A DNA stretch of 54,436 nt. It comes from Pleurotus djamor (Eukaryota > Basidiomycota > Agaricomycetes > Agaricales > Pleurotaceae). The stretch spans positions 1-54,436 of the forward strand of contig JAPEVF010000291.1 of NCBI GenBank assembly GCA_029747585.1, in the 5' to 3' direction. Below, piece by piece: positions 34,525-48,089 of this stretch. Each line of letters begins with the position of its first letter. Positions within the stretch are counted from its first letter, which is position 1. The translations under genes were made by a program, and so were the position numbers. Under the pieces are notes generated by a model that was not told where the DNA came from, searched no databases, and saw only the letters and a program-made list of their open reading frames with translations.

Positions 34525-35650
34525 CCGTTTGACACCTCGGTCCGCAGACGGTGACATGAACTCTCCGTTCGTGAGTCCATTTCTCCAAGTCCTCGTCTTT
34601 AGGGGCGAGTCCCTGTCGCTCTATAAAGGCAGGACCTTCATCGAAGTAATTCTCTCGCCTTTCTGTGCACCATCACGGCGACCTTCGGGTCGTCCTGTGG
34701 ATTTCGAGCTATCACCGTCCACGGTCCCAAGGCATTCTACAAGGCAGCGCAAGTGAGTCTATTCATCATTCCACGACCGTTGCATCGTGCTCAACTTCTC
34801 TCGCCGACAGCGCTTAGGCTTCTCGACGTTGTGCTTCGCCTTTCTCCGTAGGGAGTGAAAGGAGAGAGAGCCTGATTGTGAAATGCCGTCCCAGGGCATT
34901 CTATAAGGTCGCACAGGTCAATCTTCCTTCACTTGTATGGATTTTCTTCATGAGGCTGACAAGCTCCTCCTACAGTACTCATGGTCTCTTGTACCGTGCA
35001 TCGCCGTGCTCCTCACGGAGCGAAGGTCAAGAGAGGCTGAGATCGTCGGGTGGACCCATCGAGGGCTGGGTTCATTGCATTCGGTCGCCGGTTACGGTTC
35101 GAGCTTCGAGGTTTCGGTTTCGTTCTGCGTACTTCGGTTCTCTAGAAGATAAGGTGTGAGTTCTTCGTCTCTTCTTTTTCAGACTCAAGACTGACCTTGG
35201 ACCTCAGACTTTTCTATACCCACCACATCAACTCGCAAGCTGGGCGACGAAGCAGTCACAAAAAGGGGGAGGGTGCTCTGGTGAGAGGAACTTGTGGGCC
35301 AGCGCAAGGCCCCTCCATCACCACTCTCACCCAGGCTACGCTTCAAGGTTTTCACTGCACCCCCACACTCATTAACCTCAATTTCTCCTCTGCTTGATAA
35401 TGAAGAAGAATGACGTGGACCCGGAGCAAGAAGAAGGATAGTTTCGTTGCTGGACAACACCTCCGGTCTACCCGTGGTTAGGACGTTTCATTGATAGCGT
35501 GCCGCTCGTTATCGCGATATACGCACATTATGCTTTCCATCTTTACGATGTTATCATTTATTATGCCCTATGCAACATACCATTATGCTTTCCACGTCCT
35601 TATCCACTTTTCATGATTGAACGGAGAAACCAAGAATGCATTGTGCGAGA
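34525..35650 (+). repeat. Dispersed repeat, copy 4
   Basis: Plus-strand copy facing away from copy 3, so 33286-35650 is an interrupted inverted repeat with about 280 bases in the middle. Both inner ends share TTTGACAC followed by TCGGTCCGC. It has the best TATA box (CTCTATAAAGG, about 34618) and two donor-like segments (GGCAGCGCAAGTGAGT near 34747 and GGTCGCACAGGTCAAT near 34908), as if the first intron unit were doubled. Confidence 0.7.
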
Positions 35651-35780
35651 ACCTGAATACTTATATGTGTGCCTATCTATGGCAACTTCACGTGTACCAA
35701 TAAGTCAAAGTCAGCCAGAAGCGAGTATAAATCAGCAGTATATGACTGACATTCTAGTGATACAACCCAATGTTCCAGAC

Positions 35781-38700
35781 TTAAGCATGACCTTCGGATG
35801 ATGCTTTTTCAATATCTTCCCTCTTTTCTGCGATGATGGCACCCTCAGCACCCTTTTCAGCAAGTTTTGCGACTGCATCTTCACCGTCGAACAACCTAGA
35901 AGGGATACGCAAATCAATGTGGAGACTCGGGTGTCACAAGATGACACTTACGCGGCAGTTTCCTCGAGAGTTCGCTGTGTTGATAACGGAATACTCTATC
36001 AGTGGGACAATTGAGGTGAAGAAGTAGGGACGTACGTTCTTGGTCTCGATGAGGAATATGTAGCAGAAGGCGGCTTCGAATGTCAGCCAGAAGACGTACA
36101 CCAGCTACGGTATCATAGGTAAGTAAACATGGCGTTGCCGTTCACCAAATACCAAAGGAAACACACATAGTACTTCCATCCGATGCTGAAAGGATGGTAA
36201 AGTCAGCCAGGGTTCCGAGGGACGAAGCTTCCACGACTTACTTTTCCAACGCGACCGGGTTGACATATCTATCGGGGAGAATCAGGAATATAAGCGGAAG
36301 GCGCGGAAGATCGTCTTACTGATTGAAGATAAGGGAGATGGAGACGCAGAAGTTGAAGACGGTGAAGCCCTTTGCACGAATCGAGTAAGGCAAAATTTCG
36401 ACGGTGTAGCTGAGAACAATCATGATTAGTCTTTGTCCGAACCCACGGGGCAGTCTGACTCACGATACAATCAAGGGCGTGAAGGCCAGCTGAATTAATC
36501 GTTAGTAGATGGCTTTTGAAGGGGTTCCAGGTAAGCGTACATCGTCTGTGGACGAAGAGTCAAATAGTGGATGCGGACGCATGAAGCGAGGTATGACTTA
36601 CAGAAACCATAGTAGAGGACTAGAAAGAGATGGCGCAGGTCAATGATAACATACCAAAGTGTGTGGCACCAAGGACTTACAGATCATAGCAATGACAGCG
36701 TGACCAGCCTTGGTGAGTCCATGTTCCGCATAGAGGGCAAAGCAAATAGTTTGTAAGGTCCAGAACACGACCATACCTAGAATGTCACAGGAAGAAGTCA
36801 GCTATGGGGTCCGATCCCGAAGACGAGCGACCACTGACCAATAGTCGAGATCATGAACAACCGTCTTCGTCCAACACGATCGCAGAGCAAGCCGGCAATA
36901 ATAGCAACGAAGAAGTTGTAAATGTTCAAGATGCCATTCTTCGAGAAACTGAGAAGGGAACGAGGCGTGTGTGACTGGTGTTAGAGCTTACGATGAGCAA
37001 CTGCGTTGTTGGGTCCTCAACTGTTGCGAAGATAATGTTAATTGAGGTAGATAAAGGCTATTGACACTGACTTACTGCCGATGGCGATGAAAACTTTGTT
37101 GAGGTCTAAGTTGTTTCCAGAGGGGGTTAGCACGCTGGAATACACCTCGCCAAGTAGTCAGATGCTCACAGTACGAGCTATGCGATGATAAACGAGAATG
37201 TGTAAGTCAATCGAGTGGGAGTGGGTAGACTGGTGCACTTACACCAATCCATTTCCTGACCACTGCGAGAAGAACGCAAGGGCAAGAATGATACGCAAGC
37301 GCTTTCGATTGCCTGGGACTTTGACGAGACTCAGCCAGCCGACATTGTTCGCGACTTCACGATCTAAAGCGATAGCCGACTTGATCTCTTCGAACTCGTA
37401 TTCTACTAGAGGGTCGTTCCTGGATCACCCATTTTAAGTTGACAGAACAGCGTGGGTTGAAGCAAACGAAGGGACGCACTCATTGCCACTTGCGTGATAG
37501 TAGGCCAAAATCTTGAGGGCTTGTTCCTCCCTAGAAAGACAGTGTTACTATGGGGGAAATATACCTGGAGTAAAAATGTTACCCACTTTCCTTTACTCAC
37601 GAGCCAACGTGGGGACTCTGGGATAAACCAGATAAAAATGACTTGTAGGACGGAAGGAAGACCTTGCAGAGCAGAAGGGATACGCCATGACCAGCTGTTG
37701 GGAATATTGAATGTACCGAAGGTCTAGATATTGATGGAGCAGGTGTTTCGAAACCCAATGAGTAATGATCGCCAACACGTATCGGAGACAATGCTCACCG
37801 TCCACGCGGCACTATACGGTAAAGAAAGGGACGGGTTTATTAATTAACCATCCGATGAGAAGAAACGAAGCGAATGGGTGTGATTTACCCGAGAAGGACT
37901 TACATGATACTTCCGAGATACCAGAGCGTGTTGTACATGGAGGTGGCTTGCGCTCGTTGTGAAGGGAAGGCGACTTCAGATACCAACAAGGGAGCTGCTG
38001 ACGCAGCGAAGGTTAGGCCGAAGCCAATGAGGAATCTGGGAATTGATCACGTCAATAAGTCAGAAGGAGGGAGAAATATGGAGGAGGGAGACTCACCGGG
38101 CGCCGATGAACATCCCAACAGAGTGCGAGGCCGTTTGGATGATGGTCGCTGCTATCATGAGAGTTGCACCGAATAAAATCCCAGCTCGGCGACCGAGGCC
38201 ATCGACAAGGTAAGGGGAGAAGGGGTATGCAGCAAGACTACCGATGTTCTAGCAATCCTGAGCTCAGACATGGCTAGTAGCAAAAACCCGGCGTAAAGAG
38301 CATACCTGAATGGCATTCAGAAGACCCAGCTGGAAGGAAATGTGTGAGAATTTCTTGGCTGAGGGGAGTGGATGGATGAGACGCTTTACCTTGCCTCCCG
38401 TTGGATGATCGAATGCTTCGTTCCATTGGGTAAGTGATTGAAGACCGTCTACTTTAATTCAGTGCCGGCGCTGAAGACATCTCATAGGAGAACGTACTCA
38501 TCATACTCCCTAGGCAAGACATGAGTCAATTTATTCCACGTATCATCAAAATAGCGTACCATCATAGCCGTTTGTAGAGGAGGTAATGAGTCTGCCGCCG
38601 GCCATAAGAGACAGCATGGACGAAGAGATAGTATACACACAGAAGGATGATCCATATATTCAATATTATCAGCCCTAGCAAAGAGTAAGCGACGTGATTG

Positions 38701-38822
38701 TTGACGCCCATGCTCAAGCAGGTTTCCTTTTACTCACGTCCGTTCTTAAACCAAAGCTTTGAATGATCAATGAGATGGGCGTAGCCCGAAGATTCTACTG
38801 CTATGGCTGGTCCGCCACCCAT
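35781..38822 (-). CDS. MFS sugar transporter (lactose permease/hexose transporter type)
   Basis: Plasma-membrane sugar:proton symporter of the major facilitator superfamily. It is cut by many small introns; the pieces I could join give a protein of about 530 residues. The start (38822) is MGGGPAIAVESSGYAHLIDH, then WFKNG. After introns come NIWIILLLITSSTNGYDGSMM and GLQSLTQWNEAFDHPTG, the usual first membrane segment and loop, followed by VDGLGRRAGILFGATLM (the GRR motif) and TSMYNTLWYLGSI. A later exon gives FGTFNIPNSWSWRIPSALQG, with WFIPESPRWLV after it. The last exons read VYVFWLTFEAAFCYIFLIET, KNRTLEETAALFDGEDAVAKLAEK, and end KASSEGHA. The 49-base intron at about 38645-38597 must be removed to keep the first membrane segment in frame. 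No substrate can be assigned. Confidence 0.88.
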
Positions 38823-41800
38823 GGTATCAGAGAGGTAAGAGAGGGCGGGAGAAGGGGGTAACCACTTACCGTGTCAGCGATACAGATGCTATATACCATA
38901 TCCGATAAGATACGAGGCCGGTCAGAACGTTAGCGTCGCTTCTTTCTTTGTGAGAGTTCGTGACGCGACGAATCCGTGAAAAGTTGAGGAATTCCAAAGT
39001 GTTTTTTTTGAGAGTGCGATCGGGAGAACCCACATGGGTGTCAGAGTTTCCCCGAAATCATATCCCGCGGTGTTTAGGGAAGCTTTGAGTACTTGTGTAG
39101 AGCGTCGAGGTTGTATGATTAGTCCTGCGAAGCGATTGATGTCATGATTGATCAATGACGATCAATCATTGGTAGCATCATGGATGATAGTTGACCATTT
39201 TGGGCATGAGGTGGTGTTGGTCTACAGATAGGTCAGTCAGCTGGGTGTACGAGCAAAGAAATGCAGCCGTGATCCTACGGAGACATGGACTTCGAGGCTA
39301 CCGGGCTTCGCTTTGGTTGTCTTTCCTCCGACAATACTCCAGCGACTAAGAAGCGCAGTCAAGCAAGGACTCGGGTTTTACGAAGACGAGCCCCGAGCAC
39401 GACAGGATTTATTTTTAGGCCCTCGTTTGGATATCGACGTTGACCATCCCAAGTTAGCCACTAATATGAGATATCGGGAATGCGGGTTGCATCCGCCGGC
39501 GCCATTTTGCACATGTTCGGATGTTTTCTCGAGTATTTTAATTGCTTTATGACTGCAATCTTGACTGTAAGAAGAGCAGTGTAATGACTATATGGGGCAT
39601 CCTGGATGCGCCGTGGCTTCAATCTGAGTCAAGTGTCGACTCTCGACTGACGGAACGAGTCAACGAGAAATGCAAACATAGAAAAGGGTACGATCAGATA
39701 CAGTTTGCACCATAAAAGCTACGACCACCTTGACCAGGCTTGAGAGCTTGAGAGGGCATCCCGGCCTTCGTGTGGGCGCTCTTGCTTTAGTGGAGAGCGA
39801 AGCAGGAAGGAAAGTCGAGTGTTGAACTTTCTTGCGTGGGAACCTCTACGTCATAACCAGGATCCAGGAAGCCTTGGCGCGTCTTGCTCTTGGCTCATCG
39901 CGACATTGTTTCCGACTAGGAATACGAGTATACGAAGGCTTCTCGACCTAAAACTCGACCTAACTTGAAGAACGTACGGGTAGGCATCATCCCTGACAGT
40001 GCTTCACGAATACTGACCTCCGAAACTGCGATCCGAAGGCAACGCAAATTTGCCGACGTGCTAATGATACACCGAGACGATGCAGTGAGAACTGGAAGTA
40101 TCTAGCGACGTCGACATACAGCGAAATGATTGTATGATGCCTAGGCCCCGATGCGAAGCTAGAGGCTTCCCACCAAACGAAGGTGCTTCGCGTCGATGCT
40201 ATTTAGGGCAGCCCCGTAGGGTGCGCTCCGAAAAGTAGTAAGTTCTAGCTTATCCGAGGTCAGTTATCTCATTCCTCGTTAGACAATCAACTCGGAGGTA
40301 CGCGCATGTACCGCCAAGTCCGCACTTTGCTGCATACGGTACACTTAATCCGTCTGATGAGACCATGTCATGGTGTGATAGATTCTGCTTCACATTGAAT
40401 ATAAGCGGCTTGCCAGCGCATATACTTCAAGACCGGCAATCGTGTTTTATCAGCCCGGAAGCCTCTACCTATTGCATCTCAATTGAAAAAGTCATTCACA
40501 CCTCTTAGAAGTTTGAGGGTCAGGACAGCTTCGCTGCATGCACGGTACGTTCTTATGGTTTCGTGTCGAAGTACTAAGTTATATGATATTCTGTTAGACA
40601 AATATCGTCGGAGATATGTGTCTGTGTCTCCAAGTTCCTTGCCTACAGGAAGACATTGCCCATTTGCTCAACCGAGCTGTGAGTAAACACAGCCGTATGA
40701 TATATTCTGCTTCATATTTAATTGCCGGTGCATATCTTTGGGGCGACATACAGTTGCGGTCAATGAACCTCCAAGTCGTCCCGTCGCTTGCCTTACCTCG
40801 GCGCTTTTTCAAACGTTTATCTTCGCCATATTCCTAGACGCTGCGATCACTATGTACCTGCACCTGAGCCCATGATCGGTCACAGCAACGAACTCCACTA
40901 AGTAAGCTAACCACCGTCTCTTCACACAAGTCCAACCTTTAATTTAATCGCCGAGGATGAACCTTCCCATTGCTGATCAGGCTCCATCACCTCGTTGTAC
41001 CCTTCATGCTGTTACACGAGGTCCGATTTACGAAGGAACTTCGTTCCCTGGTGGAAGAGCGGCTTGCCTGTCGGCCGTGACTTGAATCTTCTCTAGACTC
41101 TCCGCATGTTCAAGGCTCTAGGCAGAGTTGACTCGGAACTTCCGGAATGTGAGAGAACTTTCCGCACAAACTCTCGCCAGGGCCGGGGCGTTTCCCCATA
41201 GCCCACGAACATTCTCCAATGGCTAACGGTGAAGACCAAGCTTGAGAGGAGGGCTACCCCATGGTTACCCCATTGCCCAACTGACCCACAGCCTACAGGT
41301 CGATGCTCTACGTCACGGATGATACGTACACCTCCGTGCATCGAGGCGTCGTTGGGATCTGCCACCTCGTTTCTTGAACGTGAGTTGAATCTGGTGCGCT
41401 TGTGTGAGCCTGGATTCACCAGGTTGGGATGCCTAACTGATCGAACTGCGGCTTGGTGCCCTATCAATAGATGGCTGTCGGATCGGAGACCGTGAAAACC
41501 GCCTATGGATTCTCAACAGCGTTTGCACCCAGGATCACGTCTACGGTCCACTAGATCCCTTCATTTTCATTCATTGTGGATCCTGAGGCAAGCGAACTTT
41601 ATAGTTGCCAAACGAAGCAGTTAAACTTACATTTTGCTTGTGATCAACCCAATATCAGCCCAATATCAGCTTTGAAAAAAACATACCAGGGTCCAGTAGT
41701 GTCGGCGAGAGTCTGGCCTAAATCGGCAAGAATTTCCACTTTTGGTCATACACGTGTTGGCTCAGGTGATTTCTTCCTCGTGTTTTGAATCCTTCCCCGA

Positions 41801-41857
41801 GGTCTCTTTACAACTCTTTGCATCCAACCGTCATCATCCCCGACATCCAAAGTTGCC
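38823..41857. other. Three-kilobase region without a recognised gene
   Basis: I see no conserved protein, RNA gene or complete repeat here on either strand. Reverse and forward frames of up to 124 codons near 41.1-41.5 kb lack motifs and splice signals. A perfect inverted repeat lies at 39144-39169. The last 150 bases are the aminopeptidase P promoter, with CT-rich sequence before the start. Confidence 0.4.
39144..39169. promoter_or_regulatory. Perfect 10-base inverted repeat upstream of the sugar transporter
   Basis: ATGATTGATC at 39144-39153 and GATCAATCAT at 39160-39169, six-base spacer. About 320 bases upstream of the transporter start. Possible operator for a dimeric regulator; function unknown. 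Confidence 0.4.
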
Positions 41858-44800
41858 ATGGCCCCTCCTCCCCCGCCTCCTCCTCCAATATGCTTCCCAT
41901 TCATAGGTTCAAAGCCAAAGCGCCGTATTTCCTGGACTAACACCGACCATTCTGTCGAAACGGTGCCCCGGGATCAGATCATACGACAAGGCTCTTTCTC
42001 TGGCACATCGACGCTTACATCTGTCCCTGCGGACCTCACATTTGTCTCAGACTCGGAAAAGTACGATGAGGTGCCCTCCACAATGCCCGTTGTCCCGGCT
42101 GGCCCCAGCGACGATGTCAAGAAAGGCAAGCTCACACGCTCAAACACAATGACCGGCACGAAGAAGTCGACTGCTTCTTCAAAGTGGGGATATGGCTGGG
42201 GTATTGGGAAGAGAGGCGCTGGTGCTGATGTGAAAGAAAAAGAAGTTGTGCAGGATTTGGATAGGTCGTTGGATAGGCAGATGTCGCAGAAGTCGAAGAA
42301 GACTATCCTTTCTCGTGCCTCTGAGGAGTCACATGAGTCAAAGGAATCTCAAGCGCCGCTATACGTTCGCATCCAGCCCCCTACACGCTCGAATACAAAG
42401 TCTACGCAAATTTCAAAAGCTTCGAAGTCGTCGCAAGGAACCCAGTCGACTCAACGCTCCAAGTCCACACAACGAAGCGATGGAACCTTCCACAGCTCCC
42501 GCAGTGGTCCTTCAGGCTCGCGACCCCACTTAAACTCCAATGATTCGTCCAGCACGCTCGTTGGCTCCGCTTTTGAACGCAAGATTAATGACGTTGACTC
42601 GTTCCAAGGCAAGGTAGATACGACTGAAAGGCTGGACGAGTTACGAAAGTTGATGCAAAAGGATAATCTGGACTACTAGTGAGTTGATTCTAGGATCCTA
42701 CTTGGCGACGTTCTCTCATCCACCCATTTCCCTTGTAGCGTCATTCCTAGCGAAGACGCCCATGGCTCAGAATATGTGGCTGCCAGTGACAAGCGACGAG
42801 AGTACATCTCGGGGTAAGTTTTTCATTTCCTTCTGATCCGTGTGGCGTTTTTCAGCGGTCTTCTCATCCTTCCTATTCGCATCAATCTAGTTTCAATGGG
42901 TCCGCAGGCCAAGCCATCGTTTCGAAGACTGCGGCATACCTCGTCACCGACTCCCGATATTGGCTTCAAGCTCAGGAACAGCTGGATACCAATTGGCATC
43001 TCATCGCTGCGGGAGCCGTTGGCGGGCCGAAGGATTGGATTGATTGGCTTGTGGTGCGTCGTTCATTTCTCTGCAACCCCGTCAAATCCAATTAACATAC
43101 CGATCAGGATCGTGTCAAGGATAGTCGAATTGGCATTGACGCTCGAATGCTTTCCCATGAGAAAGCTACCTTGCTGAACAGCAAGATCGCTAGTCTCAGC
43201 TCCAAACTAGTATTCCCGCCACAGAACTTGGTCGACCTTGTTTGGCGTGACAAGCCTGCTAAATCCAGGGATCATGTGTTCTTGCAACCCAGGGAGTTTA
43301 CTGGTGAGTCCTCCCTTCTTCTCGTCTGTCCTTGGTTCCAATTCCACCATCCACAGGTGAGGATGCGACGAGTAAGATTTCCAAAGTTCGGGATTGGATC
43401 CGCGAACAACCTGCTGCAACCCTTTCGTACTCCAAATCTGCTCCTACTCCTGCCCAGATGCACGTCGGCACTCTCATCACTTCCCTTTCTCAAATCGCAT
43501 ATCTCTTGAATCTTCGTGGCTCCGATATCCCTTTCAACCCACTCTTCCAAGCCTATCTTTTCATTGGCCTTGATAAGGCGGTCTTGTTTTTGGAATCGCC
43601 TAAGGCACCTGAAGATATTCAAGCGTATCTCAATACAATTGGAGTCGAGCGAAGGGATTATAATGATTTGTGGACGTTTTTGAGGAAGAGAGAATGGGGT
43701 GATGGAAAGGTGCGTCTTCATCGTGATCTACTTGTTCCTTTCTTGTCTAACACGACTCGACCATTTAGTTGCTCATCTCCCCGCAAACTTCCTATGCTAT
43801 TTCTCTTATGTTGACGCATTTCCGCTACACGGTTGCGCCTCCGCACATCGAGAGAATGTTGTCTTTGAAGAACACTACTGAACTCGAAGGCCTTCGAAGA
43901 GCTTACTTACGAGACGGTATCTCCTATGTAAGTATCCTTCCTGAAGTCACAATTCTCTTTTTACTGAACATTGTCGTAGGTTCGTTTCCTTGCTTGGCTT
44001 GAGGCAAAGTTGGGCGAAGGTTACGATATCACTGAGTACGAAGCTGCCTTCCGCCTTACGGAGTACCGAAGACAACACAAGAAACATTACATGGGTCTTG
44101 CTTACGCCAATATCTCAGCAACGGGCCCCAACGCCGCGTTGCCGCATTATGTCCCACACAAATCGACCGCCGCGATCATTGACAGGAATACCCCATACCT
44201 TAAGTAAGTGTTGGTCTCGCCCTCGTTGGTTTCCAGGCTGATCGGGATCGCAGTGATTCGGGAGGTCAGTACAGAGATGGCACTTGTGATACAACAAGGA
44301 CGGTGCACTTCGGACGTCCGACTACGGAGATGTGCGAGGCGTTTACAAGAGTCTTACAAGGACATGTGAGCAGTTTCCATGATACTCCCTTTAGTTGTAT
44401 TGCTGACCTACGTTGCTTAGATTGCTATTGATAGCGCTGTGTTCCCTGAGGGTACTTCCGGAGCTCAGCTAGACGTTCTCGCTCGCAAGGCATTGTGGAA
44501 GGACGGTCTGAATTACATGGTATGTTGTCTTCCATTCCTTCACTACAGCGGATTGATCATCTCATCTCCCTTCAGCACGGAACTGGACATGGCTTCGGAT
44601 CATTCCTGAACGTCCATGAGGGATCCCATGGATTTTCCAGTTCGATACCTCTCGAATATGGCCATGTCGTTACCAACGAACCCGGTTTCTGTGAGTCCCT
44701 TACCTCTGAGTCCGTCGATATCGCTCATGCATGTTCTTGACCATCAGACAACGAAGGACATTGGGGCATTCGCATTGAGTCCGCATTGGCCGTGAAACGC

Positions 44801-45190
44801 GTCCATGTAAGTTTTCTTTTGTTACACCCTTCATGTTGCCAAACTCAACACATTTCTTCAGACACGCGGCCAATTCAACGGCGACATATGGCTTGGCTTC
44901 GAACGGTTAACTTGTGTGCCCATCCAGACCCGGATGGTGAAAGAGAGCATGTTGACCAAGGAAGAGAAAACGTGGCTCAAGGTTCGTCTTTGGTTCGGCC
45001 GATAAATGTTTGTCTGGGCGAACTGACCGTTGTTCCGTTCATGCAGGATCATAATCAGAGGTGCTACGAGAAGCTCGCACCATTCCTCAAGGATGATAAG
45101 CGAGCCCTGAAATGGCTCAAGCGTGAAGCTGAACGGGGCATTGGTCTCGTTGGCCCTGGTCCTGGTGGTATGACTATCGACTGGGACTAA
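41858..45190 (+). CDS. Xaa-Pro aminopeptidase (aminopeptidase P) with long N-terminal extension
   Basis: M24B metallopeptidase that removes the N-terminal residue from peptides with proline in second position. About ten exons; exon 1 is 41858-42678. The first 250 residues are an extension: eight prolines after MA, then a Ser/Thr/Lys-rich, poorly ordered region. The peptidase starts at [20 protein letters not shown], then [14 protein letters not shown] and [26 protein letters not shown]. The catalytic domain has the metal ligands: [21 protein letters not shown] (two Asp), [16 protein letters not shown] (His), VVTNEPGFY and GHWGIRIES (two Glu). The end is [15 protein letters not shown]. About 870 residues; cytosolic members of the family are about 610-620, so the extension is the odd part. 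It is convergent with NOG1, 318 bases apart. Confidence 0.93.
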
Positions 45191-45508
45191 CACGGCTCGC
45201 ATCGAATTCGCGGACTCTATCGGATACACTTTTCATCCCCACTCTTATATATTGCCGAGGCTACGGTCACCATCAACCTACATAGTTTCTTTGTTCTTTT
45301 GGATCGTTGTCTTCTCAGTCGTGTTGTAGTTATAGTTTCCCTTTCTTGTACTTTACAGAATACTTCCTTACCTTAATTTATCGTCTAGAGTGACGGGCTT
45401 TCTCCTAGGACTTCAATGTGGTAGTAATAGAATGGATACATGATGAAGAAGGATACAATAAGAAGATCGTGGTACAGAGATGGAGCATCGATAACCAAGC
45501 GAGGTCGA
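45191..45508. other. Convergent 3' region between aminopeptidase P and NOG1
   Basis: Shared 3' untranslated region; no gene seen. Confidence 0.5.
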
Positions 45509-47991
45509 TTATCGACGATCCGTTTTCCCTCCTTTTCGTTTCCCTGAGAATAGATGTTTGGGCTGGAAGACGCCACAAATGAAGAGGTGAGCATGATGCG
45601 TAAATAAGGGAACGAGGAGGGGAACACACCATCTTGACTTTGATTGCACGATCACTCTCTCCAGCCTTGGCGTGCATGTTGCGCGGTCGCTGGTCGAAGT
45701 TACGTAGTTTAACAGCCTTGGAAGCTTGCTAGAAAGAATACGAAGGTAAGCGGTTATGACAGTCGCAAGGAGGAGTATAGAACGTACGGCATCGTCTCGG
45801 AGACCTGCAAGTTGGCGATTGGATTTTGGTATACGTTTACCCACTGGGATGATTGACCCCGAGTTGGCCTTCGCTCTCTTGGGTGAGACTTGGTCTTCCC
45901 CGTCGACATCCATCCAGCCCTCAGCCTCATCCCCATCCATATCACCCTCGTCTCCCATATCAACATCCCCGTCCCCATCTTCCTCATCTCTCTTCCTTTT
46001 CCTCTGAGCGCCTTGCAACTTGGCCAACATATTCGCCCGCTCCTCAATTTTGCTCGGGTCATACCCAGCTTTCGTGAGTTCATCAGTGAGTTCAGTGAGT
46101 GTACGAAGACCTGCTGTTCGGGGTAACCGAGCCTGGTTCTTGAGAGCCTTTTTGGTGGATTGGGATTTGATCTTGTGGATCAAGGCGACTTTGGCTTCGG
46201 CGGCTTCGCGTTCGTCGTCAGAGTCGAACTGCGAGGATTGTTACAATTAAATGATAGGAGGGAGTGGCCNGGGGGGGATAACGTACCATGTCGTCGTCCT
46301 CATTGTAGAAGCCTTCCGCCTCGAGACGCTCCTCCTCGCGCTCCAACGCCTCCAACTTCTCAGCAATATCGGCGTCGATGAAATCAGCGATATTCTTGCC
46401 CTCCATAATCTCGGGCATTGTGTCGCCTTTCCACTCATCGTTCGCGAGAAGGTAGTTCTCTGAAAAAGCAGAAGGGTCAACAGAGGAGGTATCGGAGGGG
46501 AAACGATGATACCTTTAATGTTGATGTTGTACACACCAGCGCCTCCCTCTTCGATTTCAATATCACGGAGAAGCTTCCTGCGATCTGGGTCATCCTTGTC
46601 GTACTTCTTCCTCTCCTTAACAGCATCAGGAATGAAAGGAGCTCGGACGATGTCATCGCGAGGCTTCGGTTGCGCAACATGTATGCGATTGATGACGGAG
46701 TTGATTTTGCTCCCCTTCATCTTGGTGTCTACTCGGTGAGCGAGGAGCGCATCGCAAGCCTTGTTTTTCAGGTCCATGACACCCTCTTCGGAGTAGCATG
46801 ATACGTGGACGCACTGAACGCCTTCAGAGTCGATGATTTCTTGAACGAGTGCTCGGGTTGCAGGCTCGAGGTCTTCGAGGCGTTTGACGTCTATTTTGTT
46901 GATTACGAGTACAGTAGGTTTGTTGGCGAAAAGTGGTTTGATGGAGTGGAATAGTTGACACTTGCAGTAGGTCAGTATGCAGAACGTTTGAAAGAAATGG
47001 ATAAAAGGACGGACTTGAGCTTCGACCGTATATCCACACTGTTCACTAAGATCCATAAAATACATTACACAACTCTTCAGATGCGCCAGCGCAGTGATAC
47101 TTTGCATTTCAATCGTGTTCATTTCTTCTAATGGGTGGTCGAGGATACCAGGCGTGTCAATGACCTGCCATCGGAGGTATTTATAGTCCAAGTGGCCGAC
47201 GAAGAGGGATTTGGTGGTGAATGCGTAGGGTTGAACATCAACGTCCGCGCGGGTAACTTTGTTGATGAAAGATGATTTTCCGACATTGGGGTATCCACAT
47301 ATAAGGAGCGTCCGTGTATTAGGGTCGATAGCGGGGAGACGGGAGATATGTTGGCGGACTTGTTCAAGATATGCAAGCGGGTCTTTTTGTCGGCGCATGA
47401 TCGTAGCCATGCTGATGCGCAAGTGCTTTCAACACATAATATTGCAATCAAGTCACAAATACCACTCACCGACCCAAAGCAGCCTTCTTGAGCTGCTTAC
47501 ACCGGTACAGACTGTCTCCAAATTTGAGTAGACGGACATAATCTTTGGCTACATGATCGATTAGATGGCGAGCTGTCCTCAGCTGACCCAAAGCCAGCTT
47601 ATAGTGGTTCTTGTCGTAAAGAACGTTCATCAAGGATGCAAGGAAAGGGTGTAAGTCCTATAATCCCCAAGTCATATCATCAACCTGCGTTTAAATCGGC
47701 GAAGATGGTAGGCAAACGCACATCGAGTATTGGGAATTCGGTCAGAATAGCTCCTAGCTTCTCATCAAAAGAGTCTTGCGTGAACTTGACTTTTCGCATG
47801 TAGAAGTTCCGTATCCGACTTATTTTGAAGTTTTTGTGTATCACCTAGATAGCTCATATAGCATTCGATCAAGGGAAACTTTTGTCAAGACGAACCGTTG
47901 GTGTTTTTCGCTGCGTCTTGGACAGGACAATGTCCAAGAAGTCCGCCGCTGTGGGCACTGGTGCAATTGCTTTTAGCCCGCTGGTAGACAT
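45509..47991 (-). CDS. NOG1: Nucleolar GTP-binding protein 1 (NOG1)
   Basis: Essential GTPase of 60S ribosomal subunit assembly, in the nucleolus. About nine exons give roughly 650 residues (yeast 647). The start (47991) is [20 protein letters not shown]. The NOGN region follows ([73 protein letters not shown]). The G domain has [10 protein letters not shown] (P loop), DTPGILD (G3) and NKIDV (G4). Further on come [14 protein letters not shown], the KRAKANSGS segment and the basic end [17 protein letters not shown]. The glutamate/aspartate-rich stretch between them is typical. An ambiguous base at 46270 lies in an intron, before a G run. The NOG1 start faces the 3' end of the HNH gene. Confidence 0.95.
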
Positions 47992-48089
47992 GACGGCGGG
48001 ATGGGTACGATGAGGAGAGGGAATAAGGATTGTTCGCCAAGGAATAAAGATTTCTCAAAAACTTGGTCCACCGTCAGTTTCCCACGATT

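Noticed and set aside
41093..41467. 124-codon reverse frame in the gene-poor region
   Set aside because: Random-like composition, no motif, no promoter or splice signals.
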